The notes under the pieces were generated by a model. That model was given only the letters and a program-made list of their open reading frames with translations. It did not search any database and was not told the origin of the DNA. DNA of 64,000 nucleotides from Kitagawia praeruptora (lineage: Eukaryota; Streptophyta; Magnoliopsida; Apiales; Apiaceae): positions 74,519,501 to 74,583,500 of the forward strand of contig CM075344.1 of NCBI GenBank assembly GCA_037693485.1. Reading direction: 5' to 3'. A program made the position numbers and the translations under genes. Numbering within the stretch: the stretch's first letter is position 1; every line of letters begins with the position of its first letter. Below, in pieces: positions 46,201 through 57,028 of the stretch.

Positions 46201-46942
46201 AAACCAAACCAAACCAAACCAAACATACCCAGTAAGTCCCGCATAGAGCAGGGTCTGGGGAGGGTGAGATGTACGCAGGCCATGCCCCTACTTCTTACGG
46301 TAGGGAGGCTGTTTCCGTGAAGACCCCCAGCTTAGTGCACAACAGAAAAATAGTGTGTGCTATTTACAAAGGCTTAATAAATTTTGGTAAAGATCGTAGT
46401 CATACCTGAGCCCATGGCTTTGCTCACATGGAACTTACCTACGTGGGGGTTGTCCACTCCGTTCTCGAAACACTCCGGTCTAAGATGTCTCCTCGCACAG
46501 ATCCCTGCGCCCATGGCTTTGGACACACTACGATGACACCTGGCCAAGCTCCCTGCACTGTAAAACCATAAAACAAAAGACAGCAGCACCAAGACAAAAA
46601 ACAGGAAAAAAAAAGAAAAAAAAAAGAAAAAAAAAAGACAAACTTCTAAGATAAAGCTAACCGAGATAACCCAACTCTGAGGTTTTCAACAACAGAACCG
46701 CTCCCTAAAAGAGAATCCACCACTCTGATCTTGCGTCTCCAAACGCACCTATCAGCGGTCATGGTCTCATTTAAGTTTAAGGTCTTCAAATCCAACCTAA
46801 GCTGTTCTTCCCATGACCTCCTCGGTCTGCCTCTCCTCCTCACCCCATCAACCGAAAGACTCTCGACCCTCCTCACCGGGGCTTCCGGCAGCCTCCTACG
46901 GACGTGGCCGAACCATCTCAACCTCCCTTCCCTAACTTTCAA
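46201..46942 (-). pseudogene. 5'-truncated RTE-type LINE fragment inside element B
   Basis: Read leftward from 46942, the frame has the conserved end of plant RTE reverse transcriptases (EGRLRWFGHVRRR, APVRRVE, RRRGRPRRSWEEQLRLDLK). The 3' untranslated part follows, including the AGCAGGGTCTGGGGAGGGT-type sequence seen in plus orientation near 46247, and a TTTGG-repeat tail (AAACC units, 46201-46224). The RT core is missing. 5' truncation is normal for target-primed insertion. Confidence 0.8.
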
Positions 46943-47457
46943 GTCAAGTCAATCGATTACCAATAGGGTTATCATTTTCCCATTACCAATAGGGTTATCG
47001 CCGGACTGCAATTCTGCATCCAAAACAATTAAACATTTTACTCAAATTCCTTCTTTTGACTCATATTCAATATTCAAATTATTTTCCTTAAATTTGAATT
47101 CTTTGAACTTCTCAATTTTCACACACATTTCTCGAATTTATAAATATTCACAGTTGCAACCCCAACTTTTCAATTCAAACTCAGTGTTCCTTTTTATCCC
47201 TTACAAACCGGATTCTTGGAACATATGAAATTTCTCCAATATCTTTCATCCTAGATTTCTAAATGAGATCCCACAATTTAACTTTTCCTTCTCATTTTTC
47301 TCTAACAACTTACCATCAAAATATACGTTATAATCGTAAATGAACTCCCACTTCCAAAAAATACAGACACAACTGTCAAATCCTTTATCGACATAAAATT
47401 CCCAATTTTTTTTTATATTACAGTGGATCACACAACTGCCACTTTTATTTCAATTCC

Positions 47458-47566
47458 ATGAAATAAAATTATTTCGATTTCTCGGTTCCCTCGCTACAAA
47501 AAATTTCACATCATGAAATAAAATTATTTCGATTTCTCGGTTCCCTAGCTACAAAAAATTTCACAT
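47458..47566. repeat. Two tandem 55-bp units in element B
   Basis: ATGAAATAAAATTATTTCGA through TTTCACAT is repeated once with one visible substitution. Confidence 0.85.
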
Positions 47567-47607
47567 AATAGTTTTTCATCCACTCAATTGGATTTTAAAA
47601 CATTTCA

Positions 47608-47903
47608 TATTCAATAAAATATTTCATTACCAATATTCAGATGCGACTCATTATTCTTGATCGATCTTATTAAACAAATCATAAAATACTCGTTTCAAAA
47701 AAATAGTTAATTTTCGTGCTCTCCATTACGAGCGACAAAAACAACTATTTTCTCTATATTCAATAAAATAATTCATTACCAATATTCAGATCCGACTCAT
47801 TATTCTTGATCGATCTTGTTAAACAAATCATAAAGCACTCATTTAAAAAAATAGTTAATTTTCGTGCTCTCCATTACGAGCGACAAAAACAACTATTTTC
47901 TCT
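47608..47903. repeat. Two tandem 148-bp units in element B
   Basis: ATATTCAATAAAAT through AACTATTTTCTCT occurs twice in tandem, with a few substitutions (for example ATGCGACTC versus ATCCGACTC). Confidence 0.85.
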
Positions 47904-48580
47904 ATATTCTAAGCATTTCTTGTTCAAATAAAAATTCAATATATTTTCTAATAATAATATCAAAATTATATTGATACATTTTCTCGTTCTTATAGAAAAC
48001 AACAAATTCTTATTTATTTGATTCCGGACACTTGTCCCAATTTTATTATCTTTTCCGCTCTCTATTCTGAGAGACATTAAATTTTCTCAAACGCTATATC
48101 GTTTATTTCAACAATAAATTTCAAATTGTACTTAAACAATTTATTTCTTATTTTCCGGCTCCACTCAATATAATTCGAGTATTTTCAATTTTCAAAAATA
48201 ATATTGGACACCAATCTATATAACCAAGTGTCCCTCATTAAAAAAAATCACATTTTCCGTACCATCCTTTCTGAGTCTTACTAGAAATTCCTCTAGTACA
48301 GAATCGTCTTTCCGCAAATAATTATTCCCCTTATGCCATAATTGGCGTCATTTAATATCACGAAAATAACAAATTTAGACACAGTCAGTAGAAATTGTCA
48401 TTTTAAAACTCTCAACAAGATATTAAAAATATTAAGATTTAACTAGCACGCGTAAAATAATATAATAGCATCAAGCAAACCTATTCGGTTATTATGTAAT
48501 ACAAGTTATCAAAATTTAAAACAATCTAAAGGCACATGTCGGGAAAAACAAATAAAGTCACCTAGAATATAATAAGATAA

Positions 48581-49121
48581 GGGTGTTGCTATATGCAGTT
48601 ACATTTTGCTTTATGCAGTTATATGTAATTACTTTTAACACCCTGAATCATTAAACCTGAAACTAAGTTGTTAACTGCTCCTCCTAACTAATAAAGCAAC
48701 TTAAATGACATTAAAAACAATAACCACCAGTTCATGATTATTCAATGATCATAAGTTTAGCTTATACTCCTATGTACTTGTCTGGAGCTTCATTATGGAA
48801 ACACGAATATCAAAAGTCAAAGTTGTGTAGGCAAAGACTCCATAAGTACCATCAAATTCGGAAATTTAAAAAAAAAATAACATACTATAATCTCTCTTCA
48901 ATCAAATCCCATAGCATAGAACAGAAGCAGAGGAACACATATATGGTCGTAGTCTACCGTATATAGACTCCTAATTTCCAAAAGACTAATGCATCCTAAA
49001 GACTACTGCATGCAACAAAAAGTAGTTAATGAAATGAATCTGTTTCCAAAAATAGTGGGGGTTAAAAATGTAATCTCACAAAATTGCATAAAGCAAAGTG
49101 TAACTGCATTTAGCAATCATG
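48581..49121. mobile_element. hAT-type MITE (541 bp) inside element B
   Basis: The ends GGGTGTTGCTATATGCAGTT and, inverted, CATGATTGCTAAATGCAGTT continue into long inverted repeats (CATTTTGCTTTATGCA / CACTTTGCTTTATGCA). The 8-bp duplication TAAGATAA (48573-48580 and 49122-49129) is perfect and of hAT length. No transposase frame. Confidence 0.8.
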
Positions 49122-49862
49122 TAAGATAACTATAAAAAAAAATATAATGCAAAAAGAAACCATAAAGACCCAAGGAAATACCACATGATTGCGACACATT
49201 TGACAAGCCAAATCAATCATAAAAAAAACTAAGCACGTTCTAGAGGGAAGAAAAACAATTAGCCTAATAAGAGTAAGATGCAAAAACGTAATCAATATAA
49301 GAAACATGTAAAATCAAATATTATATTATAAATAAACAAAAACACCTAGGAGAAAAAAAAACATGAACAAAACAATATGGGCGTTGGTACAAAATCCTAA
49401 GCATAGAAAAAAAAAATTAAGTCCATGTAGCACAAAAAGAATATATATAAAAACTATGTACTCAAATATAAAACACTCATATTAAAACAAGAGCCTGTGA
49501 AGAACCGATGGGTTGAGCCTGCAGAAACAATTGAGGTTCGCCGAAGAAATAGTATAGAAGCCACTAGCCACGAACAAGGACGTGCGGCCAACGAAAACAA
49601 TCCTAATAACCTATGATCTCTTGGACAAAAAAAAAAAATAGTTAACAAAGAAAATGGGAACAAGACAATTTTAGTATGAGAGAGGAAGAAACAATAAATA
49701 AATGGATTCAAAATCCGATCCTCTTGTAGGCTAGAGCCTAGAGCACATGGGATGCAGAAACAGAGTTGGAGTAGGATGGACAACACGTCAACACGTGAAC
49801 GAAAAACAAAAACCTTGTAAACAATTCAATAATTACTGTGTAATCCGTGTAAATATACACCA

Positions 49863-49874
49863 GCTCTGATATCA
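49863..49874 (-). promoter_or_regulatory. Primer-binding site of element B
   Basis: On the minus strand TGATATCAGAGC, one mismatch from TGGTATCAGAGC, lies one base from the LTR and fixes the orientation of B. Confidence 0.8.
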
Positions 49875-49875
49875 A

Positions 49876-50182
49876 TGAAGTAAAATAATACCTACAATAT
49901 GTAATATGTATATGTATAAAGATAAAATTGTTTATGGGATTCCGGAGAGAGTAGTGAACAAACTCTATTTTTTTAGTGCTTTTTCTTGGTAGGAATACAC
50001 CTCTATATGTAGGCAAAACATCCAATTCCTCTACCCCATAACAAAGTAACTGCCCAATAAATACACAATCAATATAATAATTACGTAAGTATGTAACTCC
50101 CACATTTATTACTTTTGTAACTCCCACATTTTTAATCTTAATTTGTATTTCTTTTATTTGATAAAGTTAGTCAAATATAAAA
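49876..50182 (-). repeat. Element B right LTR (5' LTR by orientation)
   Basis: 307 bp matching the rejoined left LTR. It contains the intact ATAAT site that element A used in the other LTR. Confidence 0.88.
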
Positions 50183-50709
50183 TTCTTGGTAACCCCCCAA
50201 AAAAAATCTCATTATTATAGGCCTCGTAGCATTCATCAGACTCGGCGTATGGAATTTGGTCTGGCAAAATTCAAACAAAAATAACAATTTCAAACATATA
50301 AAATTTTACCAATTAAACTGCTAGAGATACGGATTCTTTCTCAGTTATGTAGGACAGCAGTTTAGATAGATACTGTAGTTTAGATGTGTCCGGAAATAAA
50401 TAGACGCAAATGTCCCCTGAATCAGGATAGGTGATACTATACTTCGAATCAAACGGAAGGCTGGTAAAATTGAGATAAATGTAAAGAGGCAAACAAGAAG
50501 GGCATAGCCACCAATGTCATATTTTCTCTGGCTGGTTTCCTTCATCCATCCTGCATAGTGCATAATGTGCACCACAAAATATAATTATTACCTAATTTAT
50601 TTATTTTTTGACAACCTCCTCATATCTTTACGTTTTCGTTGGTGCGTGTGAGAAAAGGAGCATGTCATCTCTTGGTCATCAACAATTCAATATACTACTA
50701 ATAGATTAA
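50183..50709. other. Host spacer right of element B
   Basis: Minus-strand open stretches (around 50575-50345 and 50290-50220) have a hydrophobic segment (YALLVCLFTFISILPAF) and acceptor/donor-like borders, so exon remnants are possible. No family is recognised. Confidence 0.3.
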
Positions 50710-51035
50710 GGGTTCACTTGGAAAGAATGAAATGGGGTAGGAATGAAATGAAAATTGTAAACAAAATTTATGAAGAAAGGGGGATGTTGGGGGAAATAAT
50801 GAACAAATATGAGGGAGAAGAAGTTTTTTATGATGAAGATTGCAAGAAAAATGATGAAGATTGGGAATGGAGCATTCCTTCCAAAACATGTGGGTTAGAA
50901 TTCTAGTTCAAATTATTTGGAGAGGAATGAAGCAAGGAATGAAATTTATAAACACTTTCCCCAATCTCCCTCAAATAATAGTATAAATTTAATTCCATTC
51001 TCCCCTCATTCTATTCAATCCAAGTGAACATAGCC
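50710..51035. mobile_element. Tourist-like (PIF/Harbinger) MITE, 326 bp
   Basis: The ends GGGTTCACTTGGAAAGAATG and, inverted, GGCTATGTTCACTTGGATTG, with GAATG/CATTC subterminal stretches, are flanked by TAA on both sides (50707-50709 and 51036-51038). The GTTCACTT core is shared with the larger PIF element at 27211-30367. Confidence 0.8.
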
Positions 51036-52034
51036 TAAGAACAAATTAGTTGGTACAAGAAGAAGTAGAAGAAGAAGAAACAAAGCAAGCTTCTAAAATA
51101 GTTATAGCAACCTCATGATTTGAAAAGGAGGTATCAAGTATGAAAAAGAAGGAAACTGAGTTTTGATGTCATCTCTTGTAAAGATTGAAAATTTAACATG
51201 TTCTTCTTATATGGTTCTGAACTCTGAAGAAATTACAGCAGAAATCCTTTTAGGTAACCTTTCTAAAGTGATACTACTTTATTGATCAAACATGTATTGT
51301 GTCTGTGTCCTCCTGATAAAAATAAAATAATATTAAATTCTCTTTATTTCTAATTATTAAAGATTCCTTCAAATGGTTGCATGAATTCTGATGATAATCT
51401 TTTCTTTTTTTTAAATAATAAACAATCAGGTACCTACAGATAACAAATTTACTGACTTTCTAGTTTGTCCAGGACTTCAGTAAAAAAATATCAAATCAAA
51501 TTTTGTTAGATAACATGAAAAATAAGTTCAAGTGCTCAACTATTATAAAGATAAAGAAAGTCCATAACAAAAGAATTCACAAATTACACAACATGCAATG
51601 TAGTCAGAAGTAATGACCACAATATATTCACAACATAAATGGATATATAGAGCATACAAAGAAGAACGTTTCAAAATCCTAACAGTACCTGGTGAGTTAA
51701 GGGTACTGTGAGTTAAGTAGTGGAGTTCTGTATTTTTTTTCATATTTAAAAAAGTAATTATGTAAAAAGGAAAAATACCTCACTACATTTAAATAACAAA
51801 CAACAATTAGTAGGAATATAATTTACATATATAATCACGAGCAAAACAAACCCTGTATACATTTTCGATTGCTACTTTTGAACTTAACCTCTAGAGGCAA
51901 TACTTGAATATCTAATTTATACAAGCATCACATCTCACAAGGTGGAAGCCAACATATATGCTTAGATTAGATTAGAACCTTAAAAGAGCAACAACGTTCT
52001 CTCCATTCATACTCCAGCTTGTGCAAATCAGCCA
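51036..52034. other. Spacer, no gene recognised
   Basis: AT-rich sequence with no convincing frame; part may be introns or 3' UTR of the decayed minus-strand gene that begins at 52035. Confidence 0.35.
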
Positions 52035-53000
52035 TTAACTGTTGCCCGTTGGAGAGTGGGCTTGCCCAGCTATACCATCTAGGTTGACTACCTTATGGCT
52101 TTCAGCAGCAGAAGCTTTTCTCAAGTTATCGGCTACAGCAGTATATTTTGAGATCTCATGGTCTCTGACTTGATTCCTTTCGATCTCTGACAAAAGGCTA
52201 TCTATCTCTGACATGTTTGCTTTCTCTTGCTCCAAAAATACCAGGTTATCCTCACAAGTCACAATTACGATATCTATCCATGGAAGTTTATAGTTGCTTC
52301 ATTGTGGACCTATTATCTCTCTGCAAAATGCCACAGTCACTTCCTTCTCAAGCTCAAAGGCTCTATTAGCTAAACTTGGCAAGTCATGTCGTAGAGATAA
52401 GAACTCCTTATGTAAGTTTGAAGGGATCCTCCGAATAGACAGCAAAGCAGTTAAGATTTGGTTAAATTCTTGGTATCTTGAACCCTTGTCAAGCTCACTA
52501 AGGTCTTTAGACATACCCTTCTTGAGCACCTGCTCATATTAACAGATGGTCAGTTCATCTAGTTCAATCCGAGGGGGAAGAATCTGATCCCAGCCAGTAG
52601 TATAAGGAACAATCTGGATTTCATAAAACATGTAAGAAGAGACAGAACAAGAATAACTTTGATCACAAACAGAAAGCACAAGATAGTTGTCCACAGTACC
52701 TCAAGCTGCTTCTAAGAGGCAATTTTGGATGTAAAAGAATCTTGGCTACGGTGACCTTTTTCCCACCCTTCTCAGTTGGTGCTTCTTCTTCCATTGCCGA
52801 TAGTCCCTGGATACAATCCTCAACCACCTCATCACTGGAACAAGTCATGGATTCTGAATCTTTTCCCAATGATTGACCACCCTGGCTATCCTCTGACGAA
52901 GAATTAGGTGATTTGGATAACTGGAAGCTGTCTTTCATAAAAAAGAGTAGGCTCAGTGGCTCACTACGTGAAGGGACAGTAATATCTTACTTGGATAAAA
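52035..53000 (-). pseudogene. Decayed or partly spliced gene of unknown function
   Basis: One minus-strand frame runs from about 52613 to 52035 and looks like real protein (WDQILPPRIELDEL, HKEFLSLRHDLPSLANRAF, SEIDSLLSEIERNQ), but it is broken by TAA at 52539-52541 and TGA at 52299-52301. Further upstream, about 53000-52700, a second coding stretch (VPSRSEPLSLLFF, Ser-rich linker, KVTVAKILLHPKLPLRSSL) ends at a donor-like GAG/GTACTG. The interval of 86 bases to the next acceptor (CCAG before 52613) fits a plant intron, although the phases I can read do not join in frame. Composition suggests a helical, partly acidic protein. I do not recognise it. It ends close to the 3' end of the PPR gene, on the same strand. 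Confidence 0.4.
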
Positions 53001-53042
53001 CCTTTAATGTGATTTATTCCTGCATCTCAAGTGTCAAAAATA

Positions 53043-55085
53043 TTATTCAGATGCCTCTTCCTCCATTTGTAAACTCAAATTTTGAAGTATACTGTAAAGT
53101 TCATCCATCCCTGTCTCCACAGCTTCCCCAGATGAAAACATCGACACTTTCTTCTTCACCTCAATCCAACTTAGGCCAGCAATTTTCTTCAAACCCTTTG
53201 TCCTTGCTGTGATTCTCACCTTTGCTGAATCTTCCCATTTGCCGCTTGCAGCATACATATTTGAGAGCAACATGTAGCTCCCAGTCATTGCAGAGCTGTG
53301 GCTGTACATAAGCGAAGCAGTGTCTTGTGCCACGTCTGTATTTTTATACATACTACAAGCGTGTAGAAGGGCCCCTAAAACACAAGCATTTGGTTCCATA
53401 GGCATGGTTTTTACCATGTTATACGCTTCTTTGAGGAACCCAGCACGACCAAGAAGGTCAACCATGCAGGAATAATGCTCCAACTGAGGTTCAAATTTGA
53501 ACTCCCCTTTCATCTGATCAAAAAGCTTACGTCCTTTACTAACAAGCCCTGCATGGCTACATGAAGAAAGACAAGCCACAAAGGTAACACCATCTGGCTC
53601 ATATCCAGATTCAATCATCCGATTAAATGTTTGTAGAGCTTTCTCACCAAGCCCATGCATACCATACCCTGCAATCATCGTGTTCCACGAGTATGTATCC
53701 TTTCCAATTATTTTCTCAAAGACTAAATTCCCTTCCCTAACACTACCACATTTCGTATACATATTAACCAGCCCATTTCCCACAAGGACATTACTGTCCA
53801 GTGAGCCTCGAATCACATGACCATGGATCTCCCTACCAAGGATCAGTGCTGAAAGTTCTGCACAAACTGATAAAATGCTACAAAACGACACAGAGTTGGA
53901 CAAGATTCCAGAATGTTGCATTTGGCGAAAGAGATGTAAAGATTCCTCGCAACGCCCATTGGAAGCATAGCCACCAATAACAGCGCTCCAACTTATTACA
54001 TTAGGTCTGACAACTGGATCGATGTCCAACTTCTTCAGCTGTGAAAAGATAGCAAAAGCTTCATCACATAAACCAGATTCAGCATAGCATGATATCAAAG
54101 TGTTCCAGGTCACTATATTCTTTGGTTGTATTTCAGAAAACAAATATTCAGCATCTCTTACAGCTCCATTTTTCCCATACATACACAAAAGAGAGTTTTT
54201 TACAAAGGAGTAGTCCTCAAAACCAGCTGTTATAGTATATCCATGCATCACCTCACCCGAATGAAGAGCATTAGAATTAGCGCATACTGATATAATCAAA
54301 GCAAGTGCTTCAGCCGTACAATCAACACCGTCCCTTCTCATCTCACCATACAATTTCAATGCTTGCTCAAAATGCCTACACCTGGCCTGGCTCGATAACA
54401 AAGACGTCCAAGTTACAGGATTAGGTTCATATCCTTCAAGCTTCATTCTCAGAAAAATCTTAAAAGCAGCATCACAATCATAGTTAAGTGAAAATCCAGA
54501 AACCATAGTATTCCAAGATATATGTGTCCTGACAATCATCCTGTCAAAAACTCTCGTGGCAACGTCCATCCGCCCAAGCTTTCCATACATATTCAACAAT
54601 TCATTACAAACATGAAGATGATTCTGAAACCCCAACTGGACAACATGAGAATGTACATTCTTGCACATACTATCAACAGCCATAGCAGCACAAGCCCTGA
54701 TGACTAGCGGAAAAGTAAAGCCATCGGGAAAAACACGAAAACATCTCATCCGATCATAAAGTCGAATGGTGTTTTGAAACTCCTCATTTTTGTTATGGGC
54801 TCTCAGAATAGAATTCCAGAGTAGAATATTAGAAATGCAGTCCAATGGCATTGTATCAAACACCTTACGGGCATCGTTAACGCACCCGAATTTCGAATAG
54901 GCTGAAACAAGTCCAGCCCCCAAAAATGCAGAGGAAGAGGGTTGTAGTTGTTTGAGCAAGAAGAAGATCTTGGTGTGAAGCTTTTTGATTTGGTGAATGG
55001 TAATGCAATGTTTAAGGAGATGACTGAGATGATCAGCAAGTTCATTACTGGGGAATGTATGTATGAGTAGCCACTTTGAAAGCAT
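53043..55085 (-). CDS. Pentatricopeptide repeat protein, PLS class, E subgroup
   Basis: An intronless 680-aa protein from the ATG at 55085. Such proteins bind single-stranded RNA one base per repeat and act in mitochondrial or plastid RNA processing, most often C-to-U editing. Repeats occupy about residues 50-580, with typical PPR phrases (GLVSAYSKFGCVNDARKVFDTM, VSWNTMVSGF-like, NTLISCYAESGLCDEAFAIF, GNGLVNMYTKCGSV, YSWNTMIAGYGMHGLGEKAL, HYSCMVDLLGRAGFLKEAYNM). Next come the E-type tail (GSYMLLSNMYAASGKWEDSAKVR, GLSWIEVKKKVSMF). There is no DYW deaminase domain, so a partner would have to supply it if it edits. The N-terminus (MLSKWLLIHTF) is compatible with organelle targeting but not decisive. 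It resembles the At1g17630 type of Arabidopsis PPR protein from memory only. The frame is intact. Confidence 0.93.
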   Translation of the reverse strand: MLSKWLLIHTFPSNELADHLSHLLKHCITIHQIKKLHTKIFFLLKQLQPSSSAFLGAGLVSAYSKFGCVNDARKVFDTMPLDCISNILLWNSILRAHNKNEEFQNTIRLYDRMRCFRVFPDGFTFPLVIRACAAMAVDSMCKNVHSHVVQLGFQNHLHVCNELLNMYGKLGRMDVATRVFDRMIVRTHISWNTMVSGFSLNYDCDAAFKIFLRMKLEGYEPNPVTWTSLLSSQARCRHFEQALKLYGEMRRDGVDCTAEALALIISVCANSNALHSGEVMHGYTITAGFEDYSFVKNSLLCMYGKNGAVRDAEYLFSEIQPKNIVTWNTLISCYAESGLCDEAFAIFSQLKKLDIDPVVRPNVISWSAVIGGYASNGRCEESLHLFRQMQHSGILSNSVSFCSILSVCAELSALILGREIHGHVIRGSLDSNVLVGNGLVNMYTKCGSVREGNLVFEKIIGKDTYSWNTMIAGYGMHGLGEKALQTFNRMIESGYEPDGVTFVACLSSCSHAGLVSKGRKLFDQMKGEFKFEPQLEHYSCMVDLLGRAGFLKEAYNMVKTMPMEPNACVLGALLHACSMYKNTDVAQDTASLMYSHSSAMTGSYMLLSNMYAASGKWEDSAKVRITARTKGLKKIAGLSWIEVKKKVSMFSSGEAVETGMDELYSILQNLSLQMEEEASE

Positions 55086-55670
55086 CAAGTTGGTTTTGTT
55101 ACCTCACTGTTAGTTTACAAATTTAACACAATTTATCCAAGTGGCTTCTTAATAAAACACATAAACTTGTAGTTTGAGCATGACATTGACAGCCATACTA
55201 AACCACCAGGTGGAGTACAATACTACTGATGAAACGTCACTGGACAAAGAAAAAAAAAATCAAATTTTAAGAAAATACTACATCTATTACTTAAATAGTT
55301 AAATCATAATAAATTTACTACATCTATTAGAAAATTAAAACATAATTTTTTTAAATGTAGTCATTAAAATTTTAATTGCTAAATTTGTAAAAAAATATTG
55401 AACGATCACATAATAAACTAAATAAGATGAACGTTTCTATTGTTATAACTACGTTTATTTCATGTTTCTTGCATAGTAAATATCTTTTCTCATATCGCTG
55501 TAACCTTGTTTTGATAGATAGTCTAATGATTTATTGAAGTAATTAGAAATATTTTCTAACAAAGAGAAAAATAAAATGAAAGTTAAATTTTAAAAAAAAT
55601 AATAAAGAGGGATTTTGAACTTTTCAATGGAGGTTGTATTTGTTTTGATGATTGATTCATAATATTAATA
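55086..55670. other. PPR promoter side, AT-rich
   Basis: No gene; short direct repeats (TACTACATCTATTA, about 55276 and 55318). Likely contains the PPR promoter, read leftward. Confidence 0.4.
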
Positions 55671-56017
55671 CTAGCTTATAGCCCGTGCAAAGCACGAGTT
55701 ACTTTTAAATATTTTTAAAATTATATGATTAAACAAAATAGAGTTTTATAATTTATTGTGGAATTAATTTAACTTTTTAAAATTATTTAATAAATCACAT
55801 GTATTGTTTAGAACTAATAATATAAAATTTTAATGTAAATTTGTTGTTGACAGGATTCGAGCCGGGATTTAAATATAGAATATTTCTTATTATTAGATCT
55901 AACGGTTATCATCTATCTACTAAATATCTAACGATCACTATTGTTTTAAATTGTTGAACCAAACAACCAAATTATATCTTTGTTTGCTTATTATATATTA
56001 GTATATATGTATATAGA
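55671..56017 (-). mobile_element. Short non-autonomous Helitron (347 bp)
   Basis: On the minus strand it starts TCTATATACATATATACTAA at 56017, preceded by A. It ends with the hairpin CTCGTGCTTTGCACGGG, a short spacer and CTAG (55674 down to 55671), followed by T. Both ends and the A/T insertion site fit plant Helitrons. No coding content. Confidence 0.8.
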
Positions 56018-56265
56018 TTTTTATTATATTTTGATTAATGATTGTAAGATGCGGTGTGATATTTTTGGGTTTATATTAGTGATTGCAAGATTAGTTTTAA
56101 ATTTAAAGGTAACATGTTTTAGTTAGAAAACAAATATTAGCGTTTGTAAGATATTGTACAATTTAAAGTGTTTATAAAAGGTAATTTCTTCAATTAAAAG
56201 TAAATGTTAAAAAGGCAATCAGCTAATAACTATTTATTATATTATTATAAATAAATTAAACAGTG

Positions 56266-56873
56266 TGTTAGGCCGAATACACAATATATAATCAAGTACT
56301 ATATGAGTAAATAACAAGAACACACGTTTTAGTACTTAAAACTGTTTGGAATTAACAATTCCTCTCTCAGTGATGTAAAATATCACAGAGAGATGCTTAG
56401 GTTACAATGAATGATATTCGTTCACGATGGATACCCTTCTAGGGTTAACCTAACTGTATTTATAAGATATACAGCTATGTACACTCGTTAATTGATTCTC
56501 CTAAAATTAAGCTATACAATTGATATCAATTACGATTGCTACACGTCTCCTAAGTCAACTCAATCTCTTTGACAGCTATCCAATCTTCAAAGATATTGCT
56601 TCCATATTTATCTTAAATTAATCTTCAATCTCTGTTGACTTGTAGACGCTTCCAGTAGACAGACTTTAACAAACTCTGTTGCTTTCCTAGCCAGGAGTGT
56701 TTGCACTTCCTTCTGTCAGCCAGCAGTGTTTGCACTTCCTTCTGTCAGCGTTTGCGCTTCCAGCTGTCAGCGTATACTCAAACTCTGCTACAACTGCTTT
56801 CATTAACAAGTTAAACTCTTTTTCCCTGTAACAATTAAACACTGACATTAAATCACATCAATTATATCTAACA
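56266..56873 (-). repeat. 3' LTR of element C
   Basis: On the minus strand it begins TGTTAGATATAATTGATG and ends CGGCCTAACA. It contains three imperfect units of about 30 bases (GTGTTTGCACTTCCTTCTGT and variants, about 56690-56785). The partner LTR is outside the window. Confidence 0.85.
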
Positions 56874-56886
56874 ATCTCCCCCAACT
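56874..56886 (-). promoter_or_regulatory. Polypurine tract of element C
   Basis: AGTTGGGGGAGAT on the minus strand directly precedes the 3' LTR. Confidence 0.85.
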
Positions 56887-57028
56887 TGTTCATTAGAAAA
56901 ATGTACAAGTTCACAGTAATTGATGATGTCAAAACAATCAAATAAAATCACAGTGTTTAACATTTAACCAGAGTTTAATCTTGACTTAACAAAATCTACA
57001 GAAAATTCGAATTACTTACAAATTCTGT

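Larger units (their letters stand above)
31272..50182 (-). mobile_element. Non-autonomous LTR retrotransposon, element B (host of nested insertions)
   Basis: The right LTR is 49876-50182. The left LTR is split into 31272-31474 and 45619-45722 by element A. Both are 307 bp once A is removed. Read leftward, the right LTR is followed by TGATATCAGAGC (49863-49874), one mismatch from the initiator-tRNA-Met primer site. A purine tract AAGTGGGAGA (45723-45732) precedes the left LTR. The internal region (45723-49875) has no retroviral protein frames but holds an RTE fragment and an hAT-type MITE. Outer target duplications could not be confirmed, and the right LTR end reads AA where CA is expected. 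Confidence 0.85.

Noticed and set aside
47458..47903. CRISPR-like array (repeats with spacers)
   Set aside because: Only two units of each repeat, directly tandem with no unique spacers, in a plant retrotransposon.
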